DNA of 32,422 bases from assembly GCA_002328865.1 (NCBI GenBank), contig DCWO01000070.1:1-32422 (forward strand). Direction: 5' to 3'. Made by a program: the position numbers and the translations under genes. Below, one piece after another: positions 7,537-15,653 of this stretch; the first letter of the stretch is position 1, and every line of letters starts with the position of its first letter. The notes beneath the pieces are model-generated. The model worked only from the letters and a program-made list of their open reading frames with translations. It had not been told where the DNA came from and searched no databases. Origin of the DNA: Dehalococcoidia bacterium UBA2160. Lineage in GTDB: Bacteria; Chloroflexota; Dehalococcoidia; Lucifugimonadales; UBA1123.

Positions 7537-8460
7537 ATGGCATACACCGTCGACGAAAACTACAAGAGCAAAGCTCGCAAACCCGATGACTTCGACGAGT
7601 ACTGGGACGGTGTGCTCGCGGACGCGGCGGAAGTCCCATTGGAGCCGGAAGCGGTTCCCGAGGCGTTGCGGTCCTCCGATGACATCGAGGTCTTCCAGGT
7701 GTCTTACAACAGCGTGGACAACGTTCGAATCGCGGGCTGGTACTGCTTGCCTCGAGAGCGAACCGGCCCGCTGGCCGCCGTGATGGTCGTGCCCGGATAC
7801 CAGAGCGACCCGCCCATCACCAAGGAGTGGGCCCGACGAGGATACGCGACATTGTCCGTCGCGCCCAGGGGTAAGCTGCGCAGCAACCGCCAGTTCAACC
7901 CCGGCTACCCCGGCCTGCTGACATACGGAATCGTCGATCGCAACGCCTACTCGTATCGAGGTTTCTACGTCGACGCCTGGCGTGGGATCGATTTTCTGCT
8001 ATCGCGTGACGAGGTGGATTCCGGCAGGATCGGCGTAACGGGCAGCAGCCAGGGAGGCGGACTGACCATCGTCGCCGCCGCCATGCGTCGGGAGGTCAAG
8101 GCGGCAGCGGCCGGAGCCCCGTACCTTACCGGATTCCTCGACTCCATTGAACTCACGCACACGTATCCGTACCAGGAGATCAACGACTACCTTAGGCTTC
8201 ATCCGGAGAGCCGCGGCGAGGTCGAGGAGACCCTGAACTATTTCGACGGCATCAACTTCGCGGACAAGATCACGTGTCCGATCATCGTCAACGTCGGGCT
8301 GCAGGACAACGTCTGTCCGCCGGAAACCGGATTCGCCCTGTTCGACAAGATCGAGAGCGCCGACAAGAGGATGTACCCATACGACCAACAAGGACACAGC
8401 GCCGGCCGAGCGGAGCACGCACCGATCATCGAAGCTTTCTTCGCCCGACATCTGGCCTAG
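7537..8460 (+). CDS. Alpha/beta hydrolase, acetyl xylan esterase (AXE1)-like
   Basis: The 307-aa protein looks like the acetyl xylan esterase/cephalosporin deacetylase branch of alpha/beta hydrolases, which cleave short acyl esters. The N-terminus has the family-type FDEYWDGVLADA stretch (about 19-30). The nucleophile elbow GSSQGGG places the serine at S171. A plausible catalytic aspartate is D257 (VGLQDNVCPP) and histidine H287 (QGHSAG), so the triad looks intact. An RG pair (APRGK) follows the oxyanion region, as in AXE1 proteins. No signal peptide is visible, so it is likely cytoplasmic. The ATG has GAGAGG four bases upstream. A degenerate paralogue lies at 11040-11945. The actual ester substrate is unknown. 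Confidence 0.82.
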   Translation: MAYTVDENYKSKARKPDDFDEYWDGVLADAAEVPLEPEAVPEALRSSDDIEVFQVSYNSVDNVRIAGWYCLPRERTGPLAAVMVVPGYQSDPPITKEWARRGYATLSVAPRGKLRSNRQFNPGYPGLLTYGIVDRNAYSYRGFYVDAWRGIDFLLSRDEVDSGRIGVTGSSQGGGLTIVAAAMRREVKAAAAGAPYLTGFLDSIELTHTYPYQEINDYLRLHPESRGEVEETLNYFDGINFADKITCPIIVNVGLQDNVCPPETGFALFDKIESADKRMYPYDQQGHSAGRAEHAPIIEAFFARHLA

Positions 8461-8524
8461 CAGGCGCCCGCAGATTCGCATCACGTGTTGAGAACTTGTG
8501 CCTGGATGCAGGCGTGGCGAGGGC

Positions 8525-8553
8525 TTGAGTCTGGTTTGGTCCAGCCTTACAAT
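8525..8553 (+). promoter_or_regulatory. Sigma-70 promoter for the PEPCK-like gene
   Basis: The -35 box TTGAGT (8525-8530), a 17-nt spacer and the -10 box TACAAT (8548-8553) predict a start near 8560. This rules out the TTG at 8553 as a start codon and supports ATG 8637, leaving a leader of about 77 nt. Confidence 0.6.
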
Positions 8554-8636
8554 TGGTGCCGAAGCAACCGAGGAGTGGGGTGGCGGTCTCGCGCTATTGC
8601 CGACCGTCGGCAGCGTCCCACACGAAAGCAGGCATC

Positions 8637-10940
8637 ATGGCTGATCGCGGAAGCCAGGACGGCTCGCCCGAAGCGCCCTCGTCTCTGGCGGGACCTCCCA
8701 TCAATCCGGAATTTGAAGCGGCGCTGGACGAACTCGTCGCCGTTGCCGGCGACGGACACAAGGCCGGCAGCCGATTCTTCAACCCTTCCGATGAGTGGCT
8801 GGTCAGCCAAGCCGGCGTCTACGGCGATCTGTCGTCTCGAGAGCAGGCTTCGATCATGGCCGAGACGCGACAGATCGACCTCGAAGCGGAGCAGGCCAAC
8901 GCCGAAGGCAAAGCCGCCCCTCGGGCAGGTCCCGACGTGGCCGTGCCGCTGTCCAGCGGAGGGTTGGCATTCTACAGCCAGCTAGGCGTCGTGCGGCGTC
9001 CGGACCTCACGATGTATTTCATCGACGGTTTCGACAGGAACCGCGACGGCTTGGCTTTCGACGAAGATAAGCAGGCCCTTTTTACTGACGTCTTCCGCAA
9101 CATCGCTCTGCGATTGAAAGAGCATTTTGCATCGGGCGAGACCGTGGTACAGTCCGACCGGCAGATATGCGACGCGCCCGGCCGTTCGTTCCACGCGCGG
9201 CAACTGTTGTTCGGCGCCCACTATGTGCAGATTCCGCTCATGTGGCGACAGCTCACGTTCGACCTCCCCGAGGAACAGCGCCCTGACGCTCCCGACATCC
9301 TCGAGGTCTCGATTCCCGACTGGCTCAACGATCTGGGATTGAGTGAGGAGTTGAAGGAGCGCATCGGGGAGTCCGGTGTCACCCAACTGATATTCAAGGC
9401 GCCCACCAAAGGGCTTTCGCTCCACCTCGGCTTCGACTACGTTGGCGAGCACAAGATGGGCCCGCTGTCCATCGCCATGCACCAGGTGAAGCAGGCGAAC
9501 GGGATCGCGATTCAGGCCGCGTTGAGCGTGGCGCGGGCCCGGTCGGCGGACGGCAGCAAAAAGAACACGGCCCTCGTGACGATCGGGCCGTCTCTGCACG
9601 GCAAGAGCACGTTGACCATCATGATGGAGTTGGCCGACAGCGAGCTTGGACGCCTCCTCGGACTGTCTGACGATTCGGAAGAAGGCATCTACCCGATGAA
9701 CGACGACATCGTCCTGGTCCGACCGCTGGAAGAGCCAGTCGAATCGGCGCGCAGCGGTGGGCGATTCAGGATCTCTCACGGAATCGACGGCACCGAGAAC
9801 AACTTCTACGCCATGCCGTTCGGCGTGTCCGAGCAAGACGACCCGATCACCTACGACGCCATTCGCGGGTCCACGGAAGACCCCAACACCCACGAGCTGC
9901 TGGAAAACATACCGACCGAGCTCGACACCGCAACACCGAACTTTCTCGAAAATCCCGTGCGCAACATGCGGGCTGTCCTCTCCCGGAGCCGTCTCCGAAG
10001 AATGAAGAACGTCGACCATCTGCTGGCGGCGATAACCCGAGATCGAGTCAGCGAATCGGCATACGTCCCGATGGAGGACATGGACCGCGTCTTCTGGCAA
10101 GCGGTGATGCGTCAGAACACGGTCATCCCACCGTTGCGGAAGCTCAGCCTCGAACAGTACGTGCGCGTGCTGATGTACGGGGAAGCGGTGCAGATGGGCG
10201 CTGCCATCGGCGCCATCGGCAGGCCCTACGTCGAGTACTTCTCCGACCCGTTCATCATCGGTCTCGAGAACGAAAACGCCAACCTGATGCACCATATTCT
10301 GCAGCAGATGGCGTGGGGAGGAATGCCCCAGGAGTTCTACGTATTCAACACGGGCGGCGTCGGCGCGGACTCAGACGAGGAGGCAAGCGGAGCGCTCTAC
10401 AAAAAGATTTCGAAGGACCTGACGTTGACTTTGCAGGAAGCCCTGTTGAGGGACGCAGTCAAGTTCGAGTTCGACGGGACGCTGCGGTCCGACGTCGCTG
10501 TCGCCGTCGTAAATTCGCAAGGCGATGAAGTCTTGAACTTGCGAGAAGACTGGCTGCCGAGCGAGATCTATGGTCGAGCAGACTACACCAAGCGGGTTAC
10601 GCAGTTGCTGCGCAGGCGATACTACGGCCTTGACGCCACTGACAAGGCGGGCATCTTGCGATACACCAAGGTCAGCGACGCCGTAATCGACCTCGCCGAC
10701 ATTCCGCCGCCCCAAAACGAGCGAGAGTTAACGTGGCTCCTGTCGTATTACTGGCACGTCGGCTCGGCTTGCAACTCGGCCGTCGAGTTAGCCCAGGCTC
10801 GCGGCCAGGGCCGGTCCCCGCTGCCGCACATTCTCCGGTCGCTCCAACGGATCTACGAAACCGCGTCGGCCCATGGCCTCGATGTGCCCGCCGAAGGTCG
10901 CGACGCGCTGCGAACCTTGGGTTTTCGAATCGAAGGGTAA
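8637..10940 (+). CDS. Divergent PEP-carboxykinase (ATP)-fold protein
   Basis: The 767-aa product resembles ATP-dependent phosphoenolpyruvate carboxykinase in its central part. A kinase-1a-like loop GPSLHGKST (317-325, lysine K323) is followed by an acidic NDD pair in MNDDIVLV, then by a TENNFYAMPFG segment, DAIRG, LLENIP and FLENPVRNMRAVLS. These align in order with the PEPCK landmarks GDDE, EGGCYAK, NAIR, LLENV and TENTRVSYP. Differences are large: the EGGCYAK lysine is not conserved and the protein is over 200 residues longer than bacterial PEPCK, with extensions at both ends. It may be a kinase of this fold with another substrate. It sits between two paralogous esterase-fold genes. The fold call is fairly secure; the reaction is not. 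Confidence 0.55.
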   Translation: MADRGSQDGSPEAPSSLAGPPINPEFEAALDELVAVAGDGHKAGSRFFNPSDEWLVSQAGVYGDLSSREQASIMAETRQIDLEAEQANAEGKAAPRAGPDVAVPLSSGGLAFYSQLGVVRRPDLTMYFIDGFDRNRDGLAFDEDKQALFTDVFRNIALRLKEHFASGETVVQSDRQICDAPGRSFHARQLLFGAHYVQIPLMWRQLTFDLPEEQRPDAPDILEVSIPDWLNDLGLSEELKERIGESGVTQLIFKAPTKGLSLHLGFDYVGEHKMGPLSIAMHQVKQANGIAIQAALSVARARSADGSKKNTALVTIGPSLHGKSTLTIMMELADSELGRLLGLSDDSEEGIYPMNDDIVLVRPLEEPVESARSGGRFRISHGIDGTENNFYAMPFGVSEQDDPITYDAIRGSTEDPNTHELLENIPTELDTATPNFLENPVRNMRAVLSRSRLRRMKNVDHLLAAITRDRVSESAYVPMEDMDRVFWQAVMRQNTVIPPLRKLSLEQYVRVLMYGEAVQMGAAIGAIGRPYVEYFSDPFIIGLENENANLMHHILQQMAWGGMPQEFYVFNTGGVGADSDEEASGALYKKISKDLTLTLQEALLRDAVKFEFDGTLRSDVAVAVVNSQGDEVLNLREDWLPSEIYGRADYTKRVTQLLRRRYYGLDATDKAGILRYTKVSDAVIDLADIPPPQNERELTWLLSYYWHVGSACNSAVELAQARGQGRSPLPHILRSLQRIYETASAHGLDVPAEGRDALRTLGFRIEG

Positions 10941-11039
10941 TCGCGTCCACTCGAAAAAAGCGGCGTTTGTCGGGCAGTGACCCGCCGTCCGGCCTGTCGC
11001 CGAGATCATTGATGGCGCACTCAGATCAGGAATGACGAC

Positions 11040-11945
11040 ATGACGATGACACAGCCACCGGACTTCGACCAGTACTGGGCAGCCGTAGCTGACGATCTCA
11101 GAGAGCTCCCGGAGCGGCCGGAGATCGACCCCTTGCCGGTGCGCAGCACCGATTTCGCCGACGCCTACAGCGTCAGACTGACGAGCGTCGGACCGTACCG
11201 CCTGTTCGGCTACCTGAGCATTCCGAAAGGCGATGGCCCGTTTCCCGCGATCTACTGGGCGCCAAAATACGCCAGCGTGTTGGAGCCGGTTCCCCAGGGA
11301 ACGGCAAACGAGATACGACGCCAGTACGTTACGTTCGCGTGCTCGGGCAGGGGACAACGCAACGCGGATCAACCGTTCGCGGCGATGTTCCCGGGGCTCC
11401 TCACCGAAGGCATCGAAAGTCCGGACAGCTACATTTTCCGAGGCATCGCCGCGGACGCCGTTCGAGGTCTGGAATACGTCGCGTCGAGACCCGAGGTCGA
11501 CCGGTCGCGCGTCGTGGCGATGGGGAACGACATAGCTCTGATCGCCGCCGCTCAGGGCACCGGCGCCACCCACGTGGTCTCGACTCCCGCGCTGTTCGTC
11601 GACACGATCGACCGCGCTTCTCAGACATCTGCATACCCTCTGGAGGAGATCAACGACTACCTCCGGCACAACCCGTTCAGTCGAGAGGACGCCCGCCGGT
11701 CGTTGAGCTACTTCGACCTGCGCTGGCACGCGCCTCGATTCACCGGAAAATCGCTGCTCATGGCGGACGCTCCTGACGGCGTCCTCGACGCGGGCGCCGT
11801 CAATGCAGTCGCGGCCGCGTCGCCCGGCGATTCGACCGTCCACGAGTCCGAGAGCTCAAGCTACCTCGACGGCATGGTCATCGAGCGATGGGTCGCCCGC
11901 GAGTTCGGCTTCGACGAGCCGATCGTCCCTGAGCACTGGAGATGA
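11040..11945 (+). CDS. Catalytically degenerate AXE1-like alpha/beta hydrolase
   Basis: The 301-aa protein is a paralogue of the esterase at 7537-8460. It shares the FDQYWAAVADDL start, a GRGQ segment and the unusual YPLEEINDYLRHNP stretch (YPYQEINDYLRLHP in the paralogue). The nucleophile elbow reads MGNDIAL, with D164 where the serine should be and alanine for the following glycine. The C-terminal GHSAG histidine segment is replaced by SSSYLDG. A triad is therefore absent and ordinary ester hydrolysis unlikely. The frame is intact with a good AGGA site nine bases upstream of the ATG, so it is a pseudoenzyme candidate, not a pseudogene. Its stop overlaps the next start by four bases (ATGA), implying coupled translation. 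Confidence 0.78.
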   Translation: MTMTQPPDFDQYWAAVADDLRELPERPEIDPLPVRSTDFADAYSVRLTSVGPYRLFGYLSIPKGDGPFPAIYWAPKYASVLEPVPQGTANEIRRQYVTFACSGRGQRNADQPFAAMFPGLLTEGIESPDSYIFRGIAADAVRGLEYVASRPEVDRSRVVAMGNDIALIAAAQGTGATHVVSTPALFVDTIDRASQTSAYPLEEINDYLRHNPFSREDARRSLSYFDLRWHAPRFTGKSLLMADAPDGVLDAGAVNAVAAASPGDSTVHESESSSYLDGMVIERWVAREFGFDEPIVPEHWR

Positions 11946-13321
11946 ATGTGGCTTCAGTGAAGATCGAAAACGCCAGCTTCGTCATTACGGTCGATCCCGA
12001 CCGCAGGATCGTGGCCGACGCGTCGATCCTGATCGAGGGCGACCGCATCGCCCGCGTCGCCAAGGCTGACGATCTCCGCGATGCGTCGGCCGACAGGGTG
12101 ATCGACGCATCAGACATGGTCGTGACCCCCGGGTTCGTGAACGGGCACATGCACATCAGCTACGCCCATGCCACGAGAGGCATCTTCCCCGACGACCTGG
12201 GGCCGGAATACCTGCCCAACGTCTTCGGCCTTCAGTCGGTCATGACCGAGGAAGAGGAGCGGCTGACCTCCCTTCTCGCCTTGACCGAGTTGCTGAAGCA
12301 CGGCACGACGACGCTGCTGGACCCCGGCAGCACCAAGCACATCGAGGCGTGCATGGCCGCGTACAAGGATTCCGGGTGCAGGATCATCACGGGACGACAT
12401 GTCACGGATCGACCCAACCCTCTGAACGTGCCGGTGTACCCGACTGCCGAGGCGATCGAGATCACGCGGCGGACGATCGAGGATATGGACGGCCGGCTAT
12501 CGGGCAGGATGCGGGCGTGGGCGATGCCGTTCTCGCCAGAATACGCAAGCGACGAACTGCTGCTGGCGTGCCGCCGTCTAGCCGACGAGCGTGACACCGG
12601 ATTGACGCTCCACTTCAACGTGGGTGGCGCGACCGCCGAGAAGTACATGAGCCGGTACGGCGTTACCCCGACCCGACGGCTGGCCGACCTCGGGGTCCTG
12701 GGTCCCAACGTGACCCTCGCCCATGGCCTCGGCATCTCGCGGGATGACGTTGACGTCGTAGCCGTGACAGGTGCAAGGGTCGTCATGTGCCCGACCGCGG
12801 CGGTCAAAGGCGGCGCGGGGATGGCCAGCACGGCCCTGCTGCCGGAGATGCTGGAGGCCGGGGTCGACGTCGGCCTCGGGACCGACGCGGGCAACAACTC
12901 CAACCTGGTGGAGACGATGCGGTCGATGTACCTGGCGGCCGTTCTGTACAAGGACGGCCGTCGAGACGTGACGCAGGTCCCGGCGGAGACGGCGGTCGAG
13001 TTGGCGACGTTGCGCGGGGCACGGGCACTCGGCCTCGGCGACGAGATCGGGTCCGTCGAGGAAGGCAAGCGCGCCGACCTCGTGCTGTTCGACACACGGC
13101 GGGCCGAATGGCGCACGCTGTTCAACCCCGTCAACAATCTGGTCTACAACGCGGACGGACGGAGTGTGCACACCGTGATCGTCGACGGACGGGTGGTCGT
13201 CGAAGACCACGTCCCGGCATTCGTCGATGAGTGGGAGCTGATCCAACAGGTGCAGCGCATCGGAGAGGACATGCTCGCCCGCACCGGCGTCCGATTTCCG
13301 TCTCGCTGGCCGATCGGGTAG
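11942..13321 (+). CDS. Metal-dependent amidohydrolase (ATZ/TRZ-MTA deaminase-like)
   Basis: The 459-aa protein belongs to the amidohydrolase superfamily branch containing chlorohydrolases and S-adenosylhomocysteine/5'-methylthioadenosine deaminases. Expected metal ligands are present: H69 and H71 (GHMH), H224 (LHFN), H261 (LAHG) and D315 (GTDAG). The glutamate that follows the third histidine in typical deaminases (an HxxE motif) is not there; the sequence is HFNV. So a different leaving group or substrate is likely. The C-terminal EEGKRADLVLFD strand is the usual beta-sandwich return. It is translationally coupled to the degenerate hydrolase upstream (ATGA overlap), suggesting that the two act together. 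A hairpin follows the stop. Confidence 0.83.
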   Translation: MNVASVKIENASFVITVDPDRRIVADASILIEGDRIARVAKADDLRDASADRVIDASDMVVTPGFVNGHMHISYAHATRGIFPDDLGPEYLPNVFGLQSVMTEEEERLTSLLALTELLKHGTTTLLDPGSTKHIEACMAAYKDSGCRIITGRHVTDRPNPLNVPVYPTAEAIEITRRTIEDMDGRLSGRMRAWAMPFSPEYASDELLLACRRLADERDTGLTLHFNVGGATAEKYMSRYGVTPTRRLADLGVLGPNVTLAHGLGISRDDVDVVAVTGARVVMCPTAAVKGGAGMASTALLPEMLEAGVDVGLGTDAGNNSNLVETMRSMYLAAVLYKDGRRDVTQVPAETAVELATLRGARALGLGDEIGSVEEGKRADLVLFDTRRAEWRTLFNPVNNLVYNADGRSVHTVIVDGRVVVEDHVPAFVDEWELIQQVQRIGEDMLARTGVRFPSRWPIG

Positions 13322-13333
13322 ACGCCAGATCGT

Positions 13334-13356
13334 CAGAGACGCCTTCCCCGTCTCTG
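13334..13356 (+). terminator. Hairpin after the amidohydrolase
   Basis: CAGAGACG (13334-13341) pairs perfectly with CGTCTCTG (13349-13356) around a seven-base loop, 13 nt after the stop codon. No U-tract follows, so termination would be weak or factor-aided. It separates the catabolic block from the next promoter. Confidence 0.5.
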
Positions 13357-13411
13357 GAACCTCGTGCACCTCCAACCTGCTTGGAAAGGGCGCATTTCGC
13401 AAAGCATTCTA

Positions 13412-13442
13412 TTGAAACTCGACCATCTGCGTGTGATATACT
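13412..13442 (+). promoter_or_regulatory. Extended -10 promoter of the PLD-ATPase gene
   Basis: A near-consensus -10 box TATACT (13437-13442) is preceded by TGA, giving an extended -10 element. A TTGAAA (13412-13417) lies 19 nt upstream as a sub-optimally spaced -35. Transcription is predicted near 13449, giving a leader of about 80 nt. The stretch is clearly more AT-rich than its surroundings. Confidence 0.6.
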
Positions 13443-13446
13443 TGCG

Positions 13447-13458
13447 GAACAATTGTTC
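13447..13458. promoter_or_regulatory. SOS-box-like operator over the transcription start
   Basis: GAACAATTGTTC is a perfect 12-bp palindrome four bases after the -10 box, covering the predicted start site. It contains the GAAC-N4-GTTC core known for LexA/DinR boxes of Gram-positive bacteria and Actinobacteria. The flanking bases (G...T) do not match the fuller CGAAC...GTTCG form. A bound repressor here would block initiation. Binding by LexA is inferred; another repressor could equally use it. Confidence 0.5.
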
Positions 13459-13530
13459 TATTCAGGCTGGTCAGGCGAGACGGACGAGATCGGCTTCATT
13501 GGGCGTCGGTGGGCGGATTCAGGAGGCGAC

Positions 13531-15474
13531 ATGGCTCAGGCATCATTGGCTCTGACAGGACTGGAGCAATCGCTCCAAACGGTCGTCGTATCGCGTCAGA
13601 AGGACTTCGACCAACTTTTCGAAGGATTCAAAAAGATGCGCGCGGTTTCGTATGTGAGCTCAGCTGAGGTTCTGCTCGATTTCTTAGACACTAAAGGATT
13701 CGATCACATCGAACTTTTGGTGGGCGAGGGCATCAACTCAGGACAGTTCAAGGATGATCTCCGTCAGAAAAGCGCCGAGGTCACCGAGAGACTAGCGGGC
13801 GAGCTGGAAGCGGGGCGGCTCCGGTTCCTCGTGTCGCGTCGCACGATCCACTCGAAGTTCTTTATCCTCTCCGATGAAGAGCGCACCCGTGTGATCGTGA
13901 CCAGCGCGAACCTGACTCAGACGGCCCGGCGCGCCACGAACCAAACCAATTACGCACTGTACGTGGACCTGGCTGCCCTTGATCCACTGCTGGAGCGATT
14001 CGAAGAGGACTTTCAGAAACATTGCAAGGATTCAGAAGTGTTTATGGGGGACCTGATTGACCTGCTTGACAAGAGACGCGAAATCCCGCGAGAGCAGGTT
14101 GTGTCTGTATGGTTGGAGTCCACTGGAAACGGGCGCCGAAGCGACACCGAGGTGTACGCGGCGGTTGAAAACATGGTCACGCAGGCGCTGTCGAATCGGG
14201 AGGAGTTGGAACAACCTGTGGTCCGCTTGGAGTTACCCGCCACGCCCGCCGCAAGGAAAGACTCGCAGAGACTGCTCAAACCGCTGGGCGCCGATGGAAA
14301 GACAAGCTCAGTTATCGTAACCCCCGCCAAAGCGGTACGTTTCATCGAAGAGCAACTCGGCGTGCCGCTGCTCCGCTGTGATGTAGCGAAACAGGAGTTG
14401 TGGTTGGGTTTTCGCGGGAGCATCAGCCGTGTGGACGCCCCCGACGGACCAGTTGATGAGATGCGTGGGTCGCTCGTCGATCTGGAGTCTTATATCGACA
14501 TGGTCGAGCTTGGTCAATGTCCAGACCCCCTGTTCGCGAAAATGAGCATGTTCGAGGCGCTCCTATACATCTTGGGCACCCCATTCGCCAACGAGCAGAT
14601 GAGGGACAGGCGGAGCCGGTTGGGATCCGTGAATAGACGCGGACCAAGGTACATGTACATCTACGGCCCTGCCCAAAACGGCAAGACGACCTTCTTGCGC
14701 TACAGCCAGATGCTCATAACAGGAACCCTCATTGATGGACTCCGGGCCGAATCACTTAAGAAGCGGCAGATAGAGGCGGTGCAGGCGTTCGGCACCTGCT
14801 ACCCCTTGATGTTCGACGACGTAACTGCTGTGACGGGCAAGACCTTCGAGCACATTGCGAAATCGCATTGGGAAAGCGCCTGGACAGAGACGGGCATATT
14901 CCCGCAACTGGTGTTCACTTCCAACAGCATCAGATTGCCCGATTGGGCGAAGTCTCGCATGAAGAGGATCGACTTTGACGTTCATTTCGTTCCCACCACC
15001 GAGACTCAAGAGCGACTCTCCCGCATCCTGGAGAAGCCCAACCAGATGTTCGGATGGTTTGCCCGACGCTATCTGGAGCGAATCCGCCAGCGAGGGTGGT
15101 TTGGCGACGATGAATTGGAAACCGCGCGCGCCGTCATGGCGGACCTATATGCGGCGGCTGGACGCCAGAAGCCCGCGTATTTTCCGACGCAGCCGCTAGA
15201 AACCCTGTACGACCCTGACCTCCGCCTGTGGAAGGAATTGGTACGGCAGAAGAAGGTCGCTGTCTCCGATGAAGGGGACACGACGGTAATCGAGTTCTCC
15301 GATGATCTGGAGCCCAGTGAACTGGCCGAATACCGTGCCGCCCTGCCGCAGACGATCAAATACCGCCGAACGGGCAAAACCCTCATAGTCGAAAATCCAG
15401 AATACCTCCATTCGTGGTTGGACAGCAACAGTCACGGCAGACCCTGGTGGAGACGACTGCTCCGTAGGGCGTAG
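13531..15474 (+). CDS. PLD-family (HKD) nuclease fused to SF3-like P-loop ATPase
   Basis: The 647-aa protein has two recognisable halves. The N-terminal part (about 1-165) carries one HKD-type motif: H107-S-K109, D115 and TSAN with N127, typical of phospholipase-D-fold nucleases that work as dimers. The C-terminal part has Walker A GPAQNGKTT (379-387, K385), Walker B LMFDD (D429-D430), a FTSN sensor (462-465) and SRMKRIDFDV. That order is typical of superfamily-3 helicases of viruses and plasmids. ATG 13531 follows AGGAGG by four bases; longer frames would cross the promoter and operator. The gene is alone, has its own promoter and operator, and uses more A/T-ending codons than its neighbours, suggesting acquisition by transfer. 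A defence or DNA-damage role is inference. Confidence 0.75.
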   Translation: MAQASLALTGLEQSLQTVVVSRQKDFDQLFEGFKKMRAVSYVSSAEVLLDFLDTKGFDHIELLVGEGINSGQFKDDLRQKSAEVTERLAGELEAGRLRFLVSRRTIHSKFFILSDEERTRVIVTSANLTQTARRATNQTNYALYVDLAALDPLLERFEEDFQKHCKDSEVFMGDLIDLLDKRREIPREQVVSVWLESTGNGRRSDTEVYAAVENMVTQALSNREELEQPVVRLELPATPAARKDSQRLLKPLGADGKTSSVIVTPAKAVRFIEEQLGVPLLRCDVAKQELWLGFRGSISRVDAPDGPVDEMRGSLVDLESYIDMVELGQCPDPLFAKMSMFEALLYILGTPFANEQMRDRRSRLGSVNRRGPRYMYIYGPAQNGKTTFLRYSQMLITGTLIDGLRAESLKKRQIEAVQAFGTCYPLMFDDVTAVTGKTFEHIAKSHWESAWTETGIFPQLVFTSNSIRLPDWAKSRMKRIDFDVHFVPTTETQERLSRILEKPNQMFGWFARRYLERIRQRGWFGDDELETARAVMADLYAAAGRQKPAYFPTQPLETLYDPDLRLWKELVRQKKVAVSDEGDTTVIEFSDDLEPSELAEYRAALPQTIKYRRTGKTLIVENPEYLHSWLDSNSHGRPWWRRLLRRA

Positions 15475-15604
15475 ACCCTTGTGCTGTCACCTGGTGTACT
15501 TGAGACGCGCGCCGCCGGATTCTCGTCTTCCTGATTGCCTCGTGGCTCAGATCTATGTCGCCAATCCTGGCTGCCCACACGCAACTCGATGCTGCCCGCA
15601 CATG

Positions 15605-15653
15605 ATTGTCCGCCAACAAACGTATGGACAATTAGTCGCGTTCGGTATATGAT
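15605..15653 (+). promoter_or_regulatory. Promoter of the Fur-family regulator with an upstream dyad
   Basis: The -35 box TGGACA (15625-15630), a 17-nt spacer and the -10 box TATGAT (15648-15653) predict a start near 15660. A perfect 7-bp inverted repeat, ATTGTCC (15605-15611) and GGACAAT (15626-15632) 14 nt apart, overlaps the -35 box. A lone ATTGTCC recurs at 16170-16176 before the permease gene. Confidence 0.6.

Noticed and set aside
8553..8636. TTG start for the PEPCK-like gene at 8553
   Set aside because: It overlaps the -10 box of a good promoter, so it would not be in the transcript.
13231..13530. 100-residue N-terminal extension of the PLD-ATPase protein
   Set aside because: It overlaps the end of the amidohydrolase, a hairpin, the promoter and the operator; ATG 13531 follows AGGAGG.
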